A stretch of 64,000 nucleotides of DNA from Verpa conica (taxonomy: Eukaryota > Ascomycota > Pezizomycetes > Pezizales > Morchellaceae): positions 186,001 to 250,000 of the forward strand of contig JAUFSD010000001.1 in assembly GCA_033030425.1 (NCBI GenBank), in the 5' to 3' direction. Within the stretch, counting starts at the first letter, position 1. Each line of letters begins with the position of its first letter. The notes below the pieces were generated by a model that saw only the letters and a program-made list of their open reading frames with translations, had not been told where the DNA came from and did not search any database. The position numbers and the translations under genes are program-made. Positions 1 through 11,767 of this stretch are shown in pieces.

Positions 1-1248
1 AGTTTGGGAGAGTGGAGAGGGTACTAGAGGTGAGTTGGAGGGACGAGAGGAGGGCAGTTTGTTCGTGCCTGTTTGAGAGGGCGGTTAGCGTTAATGGGGG
101 GGGGGAGACGTGAGGGGTAGGACGGACTCGAGGGAGCGGAGTTGCTCTGTAAGGTGGTCGACCGCTGCGCGGGCTTGTAGTGAGATCGCATCGACCTCCA
201 TTTTTTTATTTATTTTTTACCGAAGTGTAGCGGTGAAGACTCTGCTCTCTAGATTCGTTTCTAGGAGGTTCTTATCTTCTACGCGATACGGTGCAGATGG
301 TGGGATTTTACGATAGGCGTTGTGTTCCATTGAAAGATGAACTATGTTGCGATGGGATGGGATGGTGATGAGGTGGCAAGCGTTACATTACCTGCAATAT
401 GAAAATGCGGGGAAGCATTCTATCGCGAGATCTTTTTTGTTGCATACGGAAGTTCCTTCTGTTTGCGTTACAGGCCTGTCTGTACTCACATGTTTCCATC
501 TCGAGACATCGAGAGTGAGTTGCCTGCAGCAGGGCAACGGGTTGACGCAGATCCGTGGCGGTGAGGGGAGGGGAAGGGTTATCGATAGCTGTTGAGCCAC
601 TACCAGCCACAGATCCCCCCTGTAGCAAGAGGAAATGAGGGATTATGTACTCTACTCTATGGACATGCACCAGAAACTTCCAGAAACAGAGGGATCCGGG
701 AAAAAGAGTCAGCATGAAAGTATTCGTAATGCAGGGCCGGTCCGAGGTGTCGAGTAATGGTTGAATACAACAAGCTGATAAACATCTAGATTCAGTCCAA
801 GCTTACAACAGCGGGTAGCCGGCTTGTTAGATTGTTGGATGTGATGTAAACGTTGGTATGCTTCACTTGGCACGTGTTATTGGTGCTCTAAGAGTTTCAT
901 GTCTTGATGGTTGAACCCGGCTCTGACAACCCCCCCCCGTATACTAGTATCTCCTGTTGTGCGTGCTCACCAGCCTCCCCCCCGGATCTGATCTTATCCT
1001 CGTACATAGACATCATCTCCCACCTCCATCCCACCTTCTCTTGTTTCTATTCTATCCTGCTCATCACCATCATCGCCACATCACCACGTCACCCATCATC
1101 CTCATCTAAGAAACATATAAGTGGAATTTACATACAGATCTCTGCTGCTACTGCTGCTACTACTGCACCTACATCTGCACGGCTGATCCTTCAAGAAGCT
1201 TAACCTCAGACCCCTACTACTCAAACACAAACTGCCAAACTACCTAAA
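1..1248. other. 5' flank of the SOK1-like gene, no gene recognised
   Basis: The first part is G-rich and carries no protein I recognise. From about 930 to 1200 the + strand is rich in CT and CATC, as is common in fungal promoters and 5' leaders. A 99-codon open frame in that stretch (904-1203) is mostly Ser/Pro/Thr/Ile and looks like read-through of the pyrimidine-rich leader. The SOK1-like start codon follows a short CAAAC/CTAAA leader. Confidence 0.5.
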
Positions 1249-4095
1249 ATGCTCCATAACCACGACGGCACACCCGATTCCACCCCTGCCTGGAACCCTC
1301 CTCCCCACCTCGAGGCCCGTTTCTCTCGTAAACGCCGCCGGAATGGCACCCAGTCTCCCTGCTCACAACCTCTCACAAATTCCACCCTCGCAACTACCCG
1401 TCGTCAGCTCCTCCTCGACTCCCGTAAGTCACTTCTTCGCCAGCGCGCGGCCCATGTCGAGAAGGTCCGCCGTGCACGCGCAAACAGCCATGAAGCTGTT
1501 GGCGAGCGCCTCTTGGCACTGCAGCAGTCCTTGAGTCAGGCGCAGGACTCTCGGAATGCGATTCTTGCAAAGATTGCCGGGTCTTGCGCCAGTGAGGTTG
1601 CAAAGGCAAAGAGGCTGGCGCAGGAGACGAGGGTGAGGAGAGAGGAGGAGGCGAGGGCGCTGAAGAGTGGGGTTGAGGAGAGAATGCTAGAGGCGGAGAA
1701 AAGACGGATGGAGATGTTGAGGGAGAGAAGAGGAAAGAGGAGGGAGAGGGGGAGCTCGGGCTCGAGGATGAGGGTTGATGGGGGCAGTGATGTTGAGGAG
1801 GAGGATGCTACTGCAGCCCTGATGAAGATCAGACTTGATGGCGCAAAGTCCGAGGAGGAGCTGAAGGAAGAGGCGGCGAGGAATATCCAGAAGGTGTATA
1901 GGAATTATATTAATAAGGAGATTGTAAAGAGGTTCCTCGGGCTGGGTTTGACGATTGAGAGTGTGAGGGATACGAGCTTTGATGATATTTCAAATATGTT
2001 CCAGGAAGAGAAAGTCCAGAAGGCGACTGCTCGACTATTGAAGCTCTGTGGACTTCTAGCTGCTCCAGCGATCGAGGGAGAAGTGGACGTGGAAGTTGCT
2101 TGTAGAACCTTTTTGAGTGCCTATCTTATACTCGGCCATCCAGCAGAAGTCTTGAGTAATGATGGCGAAAACGAAAAGGTAAGCCCTTTATTATTCATCT
2201 CATTACCGCTCAAAATGCTAACTCAGAAATCACAGGCATTAATAACCAAATCTAAAGATCTTTTAATCGCTTTTGAGTCCTTCCTCTCATCACCCACTTT
2301 CCCTCCCTCTAAACACCTCGCAGAGACCTGGAAATCCTTCAGCACAGCCTTCACTTCATGGAAGGCTCGTGACTCTGAAATTCTGATCAATACTATGGTT
2401 GCCCAATACGCCGAATTAGACCTCATCTGGCAAAAGGTCAAAGATGACAGCAATCAACATGTAGCAGCTGATTTCAAAGAAGGAATAAGAGAGAATCAGT
2501 TGATACTACTCGTCAGAATCAGAAGACTCGCTGGAGAGAAGACCAGAGTATTGATTAGACAAGCCGTCAAAGAAGCCAGGAGGACCCGGCTGCCAAAGAA
2601 AGAGAAGGGTGATACGAGACCGAGAGAAACACCTAGCTCTTCTGAAGCGAATTCTGTCTCAACAGCGGTTGGAAATACTACTGTCACCCCACCAGCTCCT
2701 ACTATTGAGGCACCCTTGAGTACAACATCTACCTCTCAAAGACACACTGCAGATACGTTCTCGCAGCTAGAAGACGGTGGAATGTTGGGTAATAGGCAGA
2801 TTGTCCATGAGTTAGCGCTAAATCGAGACTTCAAGCTCACCCAAAGGAAGAAGGGCGGACTCGAGCAGATGGTTGAAAGGGAGGCTAAGCGAGCATTCTG
2901 GGACGTTATGAAAGAGGATGTCCTTGAACGCGGAGAGCTAGAAAAATGGATCCCTGGCATGGCAGAGAGTGTAAAGAGGAAACTTCTCCATCTACTCGAC
3001 CCCAACGGCTCTTTGCATCGTATGATCTCAGACTCTATCGATATCACAATAATTGAGCAACAATGCCGTGCAGGATCCTACGACTACGAAAGGTTTTTTT
3101 CGTTTGTCCTCGGTTTCCTCCCAAAGATCTGTTCTCCCGCCAGGGATGAAGATGTTCAGGCACTTATTAACGACACTGGAGATTATATCCAGCGTCTCCA
3201 GCGTCTCTTCGATGTTCTAGAGCTCTTGCAACTCGATCATGCAAACTTTCTCCTAATGATGTCCGCGCAATACGTCATTCCGGAGGCAGCGCCTTATGAA
3301 CGTCGTTTGTTCGCTGCAGATTTAGAATCAGGAAAGATAACTCTAGCTAGGACTAAAAGCTGGCTTCTTACAGCTAAGGAAGCAAAACTTGCTGAAGCTG
3401 CATCACGAGACCCCGAGCAAGTCAACCACCCAGCCAATCGTCCTTCATCCGTGGAAATTTACAACCACGCCTATGCAGACCTAATCATGACACTTGACAC
3501 TACGCCTATTACCGCAGCGGACGTCCCAGAGACCTTCCATCTAGATATAGACCGTATAAATGAGTTCCGCCGCGAGTTCCGAAATATTGTCCTCGGTGCA
3601 GCGATTTCTCTAACAATCAAGAACCTCCTCCGTCGTGATGTCCGCAGCGCTTGGAAACCACTGAAAGACCGCATTTCCACTCTACTCGCCGCCCAACCCA
3701 CTTCCTCTCCTCCAAAGGCCAATGAAAATAAGGCTCTTGCAGATGCTATCTCCTTGTTCTTACAAGAAACGGTTGCAACCCCTAAGACAGTCCTCACTCA
3801 CGTCTCCAACGCCGTAACCCGTATCAGTTCTCGTTCCAGAAAGGATGCAGCAGGCCAGGATCCCGTGGTGAGGGTTGTGAGCAATAGGATAATGAGTTTC
3901 GTGGTAGCAAGGTTGAACGCGGAAAGTAGCAGGGACAAGGTGCGCCTTGCTACAGGGGGAGGGGAGACCCTGGGAAGTTACGGAATGGCGGAGTGGATTG
4001 GCGATATTGGCGGATACGTGGAGAAAGTAGTTGGATGCGGGGGTTTGAACAGGGAGGTTTACAAGGAGTGGTATGATGGCATTTTAGGAGTTTAG
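1249..4095 (+). CDS. SOK1: SOK1/TCP11-family protein
   Basis: This is a T-complex-11/Sok1 family protein. Yeast SOK1 is a high-copy suppressor of loss of cAMP-dependent kinase, and the molecular role is poorly defined. The N terminus is a basic, Arg/Glu-rich coiled coil (about residues 55-190). It is followed by an IQ-like helix (AARNIQKVYRNYINKEIVKRF, near 215-235) and then the long helical TCP11 domain to the end. The ATG has a good AAAA context, and no in-frame ATG of a plausible upstream exon was seen. A 57-nt intron is very likely at 2179-2235 (GTAAGC donor, TGCTAAC branch site, CACAG acceptor). It lies in phase 0 and has no stop, so the unspliced frame is also open. The spliced protein is 929 aa and the unspliced one 948 aa. 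The family call rests on overall pattern and the IQ segment. Confidence 0.88.
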   Translation: MLHNHDGTPDSTPAWNPPPHLEARFSRKRRRNGTQSPCSQPLTNSTLATTRRQLLLDSRKSLLRQRAAHVEKVRRARANSHEAVGERLLALQQSLSQAQDSRNAILAKIAGSCASEVAKAKRLAQETRVRREEEARALKSGVEERMLEAEKRRMEMLRERRGKRRERGSSGSRMRVDGGSDVEEEDATAALMKIRLDGAKSEEELKEEAARNIQKVYRNYINKEIVKRFLGLGLTIESVRDTSFDDISNMFQEEKVQKATARLLKLCGLLAAPAIEGEVDVEVACRTFLSAYLILGHPAEVLSNDGENEKVSPLLFISLPLKMLTQKSQALITKSKDLLIAFESFLSSPTFPPSKHLAETWKSFSTAFTSWKARDSEILINTMVAQYAELDLIWQKVKDDSNQHVAADFKEGIRENQLILLVRIRRLAGEKTRVLIRQAVKEARRTRLPKKEKGDTRPRETPSSSEANSVSTAVGNTTVTPPAPTIEAPLSTTSTSQRHTADTFSQLEDGGMLGNRQIVHELALNRDFKLTQRKKGGLEQMVEREAKRAFWDVMKEDVLERGELEKWIPGMAESVKRKLLHLLDPNGSLHRMISDSIDITIIEQQCRAGSYDYERFFSFVLGFLPKICSPARDEDVQALINDTGDYIQRLQRLFDVLELLQLDHANFLLMMSAQYVIPEAAPYERRLFAADLESGKITLARTKSWLLTAKEAKLAEAASRDPEQVNHPANRPSSVEIYNHAYADLIMTLDTTPITAADVPETFHLDIDRINEFRREFRNIVLGAAISLTIKNLLRRDVRSAWKPLKDRISTLLAAQPTSSPPKANENKALADAISLFLQETVATPKTVLTHVSNAVTRISSRSRKDAAGQDPVVRVVSNRIMSFVVARLNAESSRDKVRLATGGGETLGSYGMAEWIGDIGGYVEKVVGCGGLNREVYKEWYDGILGV

Positions 4096-5785
4096 ATGCG
4101 AAGATGTTTTAGCTATAATGGTGGATTGCGTGAAGAGTTTCATGGGCTTGGTCTGATTTAAATTTTCTTTTCTTTTCTTTCCTTCCCCGGTGTTTCACTG
4201 TGGAGGAGTTTGGGATGGCAACGGACTTTGTTTTTCTCGCTTTTTGTTTTTCTTTCTGATTTTCTTTTCCTTTCGGACCAGTGAAATTCATTGCTTGTTA
4301 CCTCACTAGTCATGAGTTTTGAAACTACTTTTGTTTTCTCTAGTTTCTTTAGTCCTTTGGTCCTTTGGCTATAGATTCTAGACCCTAGACTCCTGATTTG
4401 AACAGAGTAGCTTTTATTATACTTGAATCATTAAAAGTGCCAGTGATAACGCGATAGTGTGGGGGTGCTGATACTGAAGTCCAATAAACGAGTTATTACT
4501 ATGGTACACCGTAATAACCCACCAAGAATACAATGAAACTCTTTGCATCCCGTTGGATAAATACGTACTCCCAGCATGAAGAGGATATGGGATATCTAAA
4601 GGTGCAATTTCTATAATGCTTGGCATCCCACAACCGACTAGATAGAGTTACACATACTAAACAAAATTTATTTCACCAGGTATAAGAAACATTCAATAGC
4701 GTACCATAAACACCCGAGCAAATAACCCCCGTTAAATTAGCTAGTCTATAGACACTTTGTCGTGGAAACCGAGAGTAGAGAAGAATAGTAGGAGTTATCA
4801 CTACTTAAACCGATATCGAGACAGATTAGTAGCCTAACTAAAGACTCTAGAGTGGGGCATTTAGTAAGATTGAGCTTGTGGTTTTCTTTTTGGCTCTTTG
4901 CCTCATCTTCGTAGTTAACAAGTAATGACTCTTAACATAGAATAATATAAGGATATTGTTGTGCGAGTGATGATCTATGACTCTTAGCAGCACCCAATGA
5001 TCGGGTTCAGGTGGTCGGGAAAATCAAATTGTAAGCTCAATCAAAACTAAGTATATACACTACATTTATAAGTCCACGGGGGAAAAAAAGGCACCGTGAA
5101 TTCATATGGGGCTGATAATATACTGTAGTATCCTAGGAGAATATATGATATCTAGGCTATAACCTATACGTAAGTACTTAGACTAGGCTCTTTTGACACC
5201 ATAATCTTACATTAAATACGCTTTCTTTGTGTCTTAAGCTAAATAAAAACACGACTAAAGAATAAAAACTAAGTACGTATTCTGTCTGAGCTTGTGCGAG
5301 GCGCCCGCCGCAGCCCGACTCGGTCCGAGTATCTAGTTGTGCCAGCCTAAGTATATTTAGGAGCTCTCCATATTTGAAGGTGCATCTAAGCCTTGTTTAG
5401 TCAAGTGTGAAATAATCTCACGTGATAGTGATACTTGAGCTTTGCGGGATCACGGCGATAAAGATCCGATCTAGGTATAAAGCCGTCATTGGGAGCCGCG
5501 GTATGAGAACACAGCCAATGAAAAGTTGGGATCATAATCCGAGCCTACGATGCGGAACAAAATAAACGATCGTAATGTTCTTACTCAACTTTGGACTATG
5601 TAATCAATCTTCACTAGAAAAGAAAGAAAGAAAAAAAGCACGCACTACACAGAAATTTCGAGAAGATTAGTAAAAGAAAAAGAAAAGGACTATATCCCAA
5701 TCTTAGAAGATTTTATTTGTGACCTAGTTTCTCTTGAACCTAACGGGATGTTTCTCCCTAACTAGCTAGTTACATATTCCCTTTT
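4096..5785. other. intergenic, 3' ends of two converging genes
   Basis: This region lies between the SOK1-like gene and the NmrA-like gene, which converge. Just after the first stop codon come T-rich 3' UTR-like tracts (4155-4350). The rest is AT-rich with many TA steps and no coding signal. Short open frames here lack codon bias, domains or splice partners. Confidence 0.55.
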
Positions 5786-6994
5786 TTACAAGTAGACGCT
5801 CCAATCCTGCTCCTGGAGATATTCTTTGAGGGTCTTCAAACCAGTCACACCCAAGTCTGCCGGGTACAAAACTCCCTTGCCTGAGTTTATGCCAACTTTC
5901 TCCCAGAGTCTATACATCGATTCAATCTCCAACCCTAATTTCCCGTAGAGGGCCTCATACGCCTCACTAGTGACCTCGATATACTTCACGTCCTTTACAC
6001 CAGCAACTTCAGCCCAAAGTGCAAAATAATCCTTGATAGTGTAAACCTCCCCGTTCGTTGCCCAGACGTATTTCCCGAGTGTCTTTTCAGGCTGCGAGAT
6101 GATTGCGGAGACCACAGGGCCAACAGCGGTGTCGTGATCAACGAATATAATAGGCGTATTTGGGGAGGTTGGTTGAAGATGTGCATAGGTTATTTTTTTA
6201 CCTTGGATCTTTGTATTGAATAAAGCTAGTTAGTTCTCTTTCTTTCTTTTCTTTTCTTTTCTTTTCTTTTCTTTTCTTTTCTTATAAAGCAAGACACTTG
6301 AAGGAGTTTTTTACAAGTTTGGTAGGCAACAAAGGCTGCCAGTGGAGATTTGATGTATAGAATGCAACCCATAAAAACGTGGTCTTAGCATGTAGCGGCG
6401 TAGACTTGATGTAATCATCAATCTTCCCTTTTCCGTCGAAATGCGGGACTTGTACTTTGCCCCCAGAAGCTTTCTCGGCGGACTCCAAGGTGGACCATAC
6501 AAAGTGCTCCAGAGTAGGAATTGTCAAGGCGGCATCGACAATGTTTTTGGCACCTTTGACCTCTAGATCTTGGGCCTCCTCTGCGCTGAGTTTGGTTAAG
6601 AAGGGCCTCCAGAAGTCGGTCACTGCGTAGATGGCGGTTGCGTCCTACTCTCATTATATCAGTGTTATTTTTATAACTTTGCTAAATTGAAACTTGGGGA
6701 GTAATGTAATACATACCTTGAAAGCAGCGGTGAGAGAATCCTTATCGTCGATATCACCCTTGACGACCTCGACACCTTTCTGTGCCAAATCTTGGGCCTT
6801 TGAAGAGGTAGGATCACGGGTTATCGTACGGATTTTCCAGTCCGGTTGATTGAGGAATGCCTTGACCACTGACCCACCCTATTTACAAAAGCTTGTTAGT
6901 AGTGTCTTCCAGATATAAGTCAGAAAGACAGGATGATAAGAATAAAGCTTCTTACCTGGCCGCCAGTTCCACCGAGGACAACAATAGTCTTCAT
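5786..6994 (-). CDS. NmrA-like family protein (atypical short-chain reductase fold)
   Basis: This is an NmrA/HSCARG-type protein: a Rossmann fold that binds NAD(P) and acts either as a redox sensor/regulator or as a reductase. Proposed exons on the minus strand are 6994-6956, 6878-6717, 6644-6315 and 6208-5786. All three introns are phase 0 (77, 72 and 106 nt), giving 317 aa, which is normal for the family. The N terminus MKTIVVLGGTGGQGG has the glycine-rich dinucleotide loop at residues 8-15. The RTITRDPTSS segment after the second strand fits an NADP-type pocket. The C-terminal part has the TPIIFVDHDTAVGPVV block typical of the family. The third donor (GTAAAA) is weak and was chosen because it joins two conserved halves in frame. 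Intron 3 holds a (CTTTT)n microsatellite. The physiological role cannot be inferred from its neighbours. Confidence 0.87.
6236..6284. repeat. (CTTTT)n microsatellite inside NmrA-like intron 3
   Basis: The + strand reads TCTTTC followed by about eight CTTTT units. It lies within the third intron of the minus-strand gene, where it is an AAAAG purine tract between donor and branch site. Slippage would change intron length, not protein. Confidence 0.85.
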
Positions 6995-9900
6995 TTTGAG
7001 AATAGTAATTGTTGAGATAAGTTTTTTAAAAGCGAATAGTTTGTGGTTTTTATAACAATTGAGATATTGGATGATCAGGAAATGGAACTCTGGTGTTTTT
7101 TTTCTAGCTTCTCGATAACATCAGGAGACTTATATACTCCTATTAGAAGCACTTTCTTTGAGTACTTTCTCCCATATATCGATATTAGAAATACACATTC
7201 TTCCAAACTGGAAGGCTCTATAAACTTTTTGATGACATATCGTAAAAACCCCATGAATTCATAGAGACTTAACCCCACTTGAGCCTCAAAAATTACCATT
7301 AGTAGCTAGTGAGTTACGATGATAACAAATCGATCAGGTACATCCTCGGCCTAAAAAGCTTAATGTTTTTTAATCCTCGGAGTTTATGAATTCAGGTGTA
7401 TAAATGGCGAAATATTCCAGTATTGTCATCAATAATTCCGCCATTTACCGGCATAGTAATCGTGTATGAATAGACACTAAGTCCGAGGGCTCCGCTTGAT
7501 TAGAAATACTCGGTAGCAAGCATGCGATTTGGCTAAATAAGCCAAGCTTTGTGGCTGTCCCAAATGCAGCCTAGTGCTTGTTCGACAAAAACAGCCGAGC
7601 ATCGCGCCCAGGCTTCCTCTTTATATAAGATGCGCGACAACGTGCAACGTGCTAAAACCCTAAAACCTTAAGCTAAATAGTACAAGAACCTTTTAAACCA
7701 TCTTCTAGCCCTTATTCTCCCCCCTATTTTTTTTTTAGAGAAAAAAAAATACCCTTTGTTTCTGTTTTGGTTATGGCTTGTTTTACGCTCAATAGTTCAA
7801 ACACAATGTTTTGAGTTGAATGAAAGATCCTACATGTGGGAGGATCGGGAGCTCCTCTTGTGAGGGGTTAACCTTCCCCAATATATACAAAATACCGCCA
7901 AGCCAAAGTTCCCTGTAGGCCTTAAAGCAGGACTGATAATTGCGTTGGCAGCTACGAGCTAGCTATGTAGCTAGGCATCCACAATACGCGACAATATAGA
8001 ATTGCTGTTAGCAATGACTGAGCCATTCTTCAGCCGCACTTCTGTGTCAAGCACGAAAAGAAAGAAAAAATCTCAAAAGCCCTCATATCGGAGGTATAGA
8101 TTACCCGTCAAGAGATTACATTCAAATCACGCGATATCTTCAGTGTGTACAGCAGCAAATATACCCATGTGATGTGATATAAAGTTAGAATTAGAAGCAA
8201 GCTGTAGGCGATTCATCTACTAACCTTAAAGACCTGAAACATAACGAATATCCTGGGGGCGAGACACGGCCCAAGAGGCCCGTCCAGACTCAACAGCATC
8301 TTTAAATGTTACTCAACACAGCCTCACTATAATTTTTGGAAGCAGATCTCCCCCTATCACTTGGTTATGGGTTAGCATTTTGTATACACTTTGAGACTTT
8401 CTCGCTGATACTCCTATGGCTCCTAGTTACTCACTTAGTTGTTGAAAAACACCTTCATGTACTCCTCTTTCGTTAGCATATGCACTGTACTTGTTACTCA
8501 CCGCTTAATCACACATTTCATAGCACATAGGGCAAGGATTTGGGGGCGAATACCAAGCAGTGACAACCTAGAAGCATAGATTGCAATTAACAAAGAAATA
8601 GAACCTAGTATGTACGACATAAAAACGATAGGGTAATTTCTTGAATTTAGGCCGGGAACCGAAACCAGCACTCAAATGAGCCTACTATAGTAGTTCTTGC
8701 TAATTATAGTGCATTTTATATAGTACATGTATTCATAGTGTGGATACTAGCTAACAAACTAATAGTAGGGGTTGTGTGCTTTGGGTTTTAGAATTAAGTC
8801 ACATCAAGGTACCAAGGGTTGTGCGAGTCTTAAGTTTTTAGCTTTCAGCTAAAATGATTCCACAGATTATATAATTATACCGGGCTAGGATCATGACGGG
8901 ACTAGCCTTTAATATACTTATTCTTAAATATTCCGAGAGTTCCAATGCCAGTTACACCGACCATTGACTATTGTAGTCCTGACCGTTCGGGAACTTTGGC
9001 CCGGAGGTCATATCTAAGCGGTTATCATATGGCATGTAAAGCTGGGACAGCTAAGCATTCGGTGAGTGAACTTAAGGCACGAAAAATATTCTGTCGAAAC
9101 CCTACTGTGCTTCTAGCAGGAATCACCAGGATCTATAGCTACCCCATGGCCGCTTAATGTCCATAGTCATTCCCTAGTAACACAAAGAAAAAAATTAATG
9201 AGGGTCAACGGATCTGGGGTTGAGATTGATGCATAACGTTAAGGCTGGTGTGGGGTCCTTAAGATATGAGCGCCTATTATACCTTCATAGATGCCCGGTC
9301 TTACTCCGGAGCCCCGATTTGCTGTAGAGCTTATTTTGTTGGTTGCTACAATATATCGGCTACTCGGCAAAACACGCGTCGACAACCCTGGAGATCAAGA
9401 TGCAAAACCTGCCGTGTTTGCGATAGTTCCTTATTTTGGGAGAGGCTATGGCAGCATACAGCGCGGGTCGCAGGCTGCCCTCTTGAGTCACAAACCAAGG
9501 CCTTTACTACCCCAGCTCTTAGCTACTACATACACCAGATGTCATGGGTCAAAACTCACGCTCGTGCTTATGAACTAAATATTAGGGCAATCATCTTATA
9601 TTACTTTACAGATTATTGAAGCTTCCAATTAGCCAGCAAAAATCAAGCATTTGCCACCGAGTTTGACGCGCATGGAATATCCTCTGACCCCCTGCTCATC
9701 TACATGCCTACTCTGCACGAGGGAAAAGTACCCCTTAACACTCAGCCACGTACCCACGCGAGAATTTTGATTGTGCGCTTTGAGACTGAGGATATTTGAG
9801 GGCACCATGTAGAGTCCTCAGCGGTTGGGACCTGGTGGCTTGTTTTAGCAATTGACCAACATATGGTTTCCAAACCTCATAAGTAACACAACCTATCGTT

Positions 9901-11767
9901 ACTAATCGACTAATAACAACTCTGTGACTTTATTAGCTCTAGTGACTGGTGTCCCACTTGAATAGAGGGGAGATTAGTTTACTATATTTAGGAATTCATT
10001 GCATAATGGGTTCCATATTGGTAGTTGTTTTTTTTGTGAGCCTCCGTGTTCTCGATAGCAAATATTGAACTGCTTCTGGTTTATGCTTTATTACGAAGTA
10101 TAAAGGGCCTTTTTTTTCTTGTCGCAGGGTCTTATGAATGTATTATACATCGAGTGAGGAAACATAATTATATTGGCGGGATAGGTGTTATTTATGATCC
10201 ATAAGGTACTTTAGCTATTCTTACCCGATAGTACCTAGGAGGTCTAGACTCTGGTGGTACACATTGAAGGGTCACACTTTGGCTCTAACATAGGTTTTCA
10301 ATGAATTATATAATGCGGTGTTGAAGTAATAGACAACACAGTAACATCTCTGTAACTGTCACCTGGGGCATCACTGGATGGTTTATATTTATTCTACCTA
10401 AGTCGGACGGTATTTTTTACCCCCATAATTATGTCATAGGCTCACGATACACCAGAGTATTACTATCATCCGAGTGAGACTACCGCATCGGGATAAAATA
10501 TGCTAGTGTTCACAGCCACAGATGCAAGGCGCTTCGCTTATGATCTCGCAGTAGTGCTGCAGCGCCAATGTGAACACAATTACGTCGTAATTTAGAGGGA
10601 ATTAGGGGGACCTATACTTTATATATTCAGTAGAGAAGAAAATCTTGCGCTAAGCAAATAAGAATTCTTGCTACTACGCTGCTTCAATAGGGTCTTGAGA
10701 TATGGGAACGTGGGCTTGCCAACACATACTGCCGCGGCTGGGAGGGGGGAAGGGTGCATCGCCTCATTGAAAAGCTTGTTTGGGTAGTACCGTGGTGCTG
10801 GTATTCAAAATCTATTGGGGCTTAAATGTCTTATGTTTTAGACCTCAACCTCCAAATTGCGGATATCCCGGCAACGGTAAAGCTGGTGTCCAGCGGTCGG
10901 GGGTATCTATCGGGATCTCTAAACTTAACAGGCCTATCTGAAACGAGCTGTTTTCTGTGTGGACGCGTCGTTTCCTCCGATCTCTGCCCTTGACTGATGT
11001 CCGTAGTGCCTCATGTTGTCGGTACCTGGGCGTTAATTGGGTACGTTGTCGGTGTGGGCTCCAGCGACGGAAAAACGGCAAGATGATGATTTACCTTGCA
11101 GCGCGTTTTCCTATGGAGTATGTTTCTTTCTTTTTGTTTATGTAGGCATAAACATGTTGTTGTAATCACCCAACTTGGCTGATACCGGAGGATGGCGGAG
11201 TAAGTTTAGAGCTGCGAGTCAGTGGGCTAGCTAGCGCATCGCGCAAGTCAATGTGTGGGGCCACTCTGTAAAAGGTAAGCTGCCGGCGTTTATAGGATAG
11301 CCTACATACTATCGGGTTTGTACAATATACAAACCCAGTCCCTTCTAAAAATGTCAACGGTTTAGGGTAAGGAGCTGAAACTGCAAAAACAAGCTTTGGG
11401 TCAAGCCCATGCGGAATTTTACTACGTAGAGTGCCACAAACCACGTTCCCGAAAGGTAGGGCTGAATTCCTAGCAATTGTTGTATCTGCGAATCACATTG
11501 TAGCGGGCGGATCGGGTCAAGTTGACTCACCTTTTTAGGATTAGTGGAGTTTCAGGACAGCAATACTGCGTGTTGGTGGGAAGGTTCCTGCAAGTATATA
11601 AGCCAAGCTGTCTCCGTTGCAAAATACAACTTCATCGAGCAGAATCGCAAGCACCTCTTCCAGGACCGATACAGTCGCCACTTGTACCTCAGGTTCCTAT
11701 AACTGGAAGAAAAATATCAATCGGAAAACAGGACTAAAGGCGGACCTAAAGCCCTACAGCGGGAAAC
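6995..11767. other. 4.8-kb gene-free, repeat-like region
   Basis: No gene is recognised on either strand. The sequence is mostly AT/TA-rich with short scattered open frames of no recognisable family. At 7727-7749 a run of ten T, AGAG and nine A forms a perfect A/T stem. The part at 9000-9600 and 10840-11740 is less AT-rich and has somewhat longer open frames, but no start/splice structure or domain could be assembled. Decayed transposons are the likeliest content. No terminal repeats or target-site duplications were found by eye. Confidence 0.45.

Noticed and set aside
904..1203. 99-codon open frame upstream of the SOK1-like gene
   Set aside because: Composition follows the CT/CATC-rich leader and there is no domain. 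It is probably promoter or 5' UTR.
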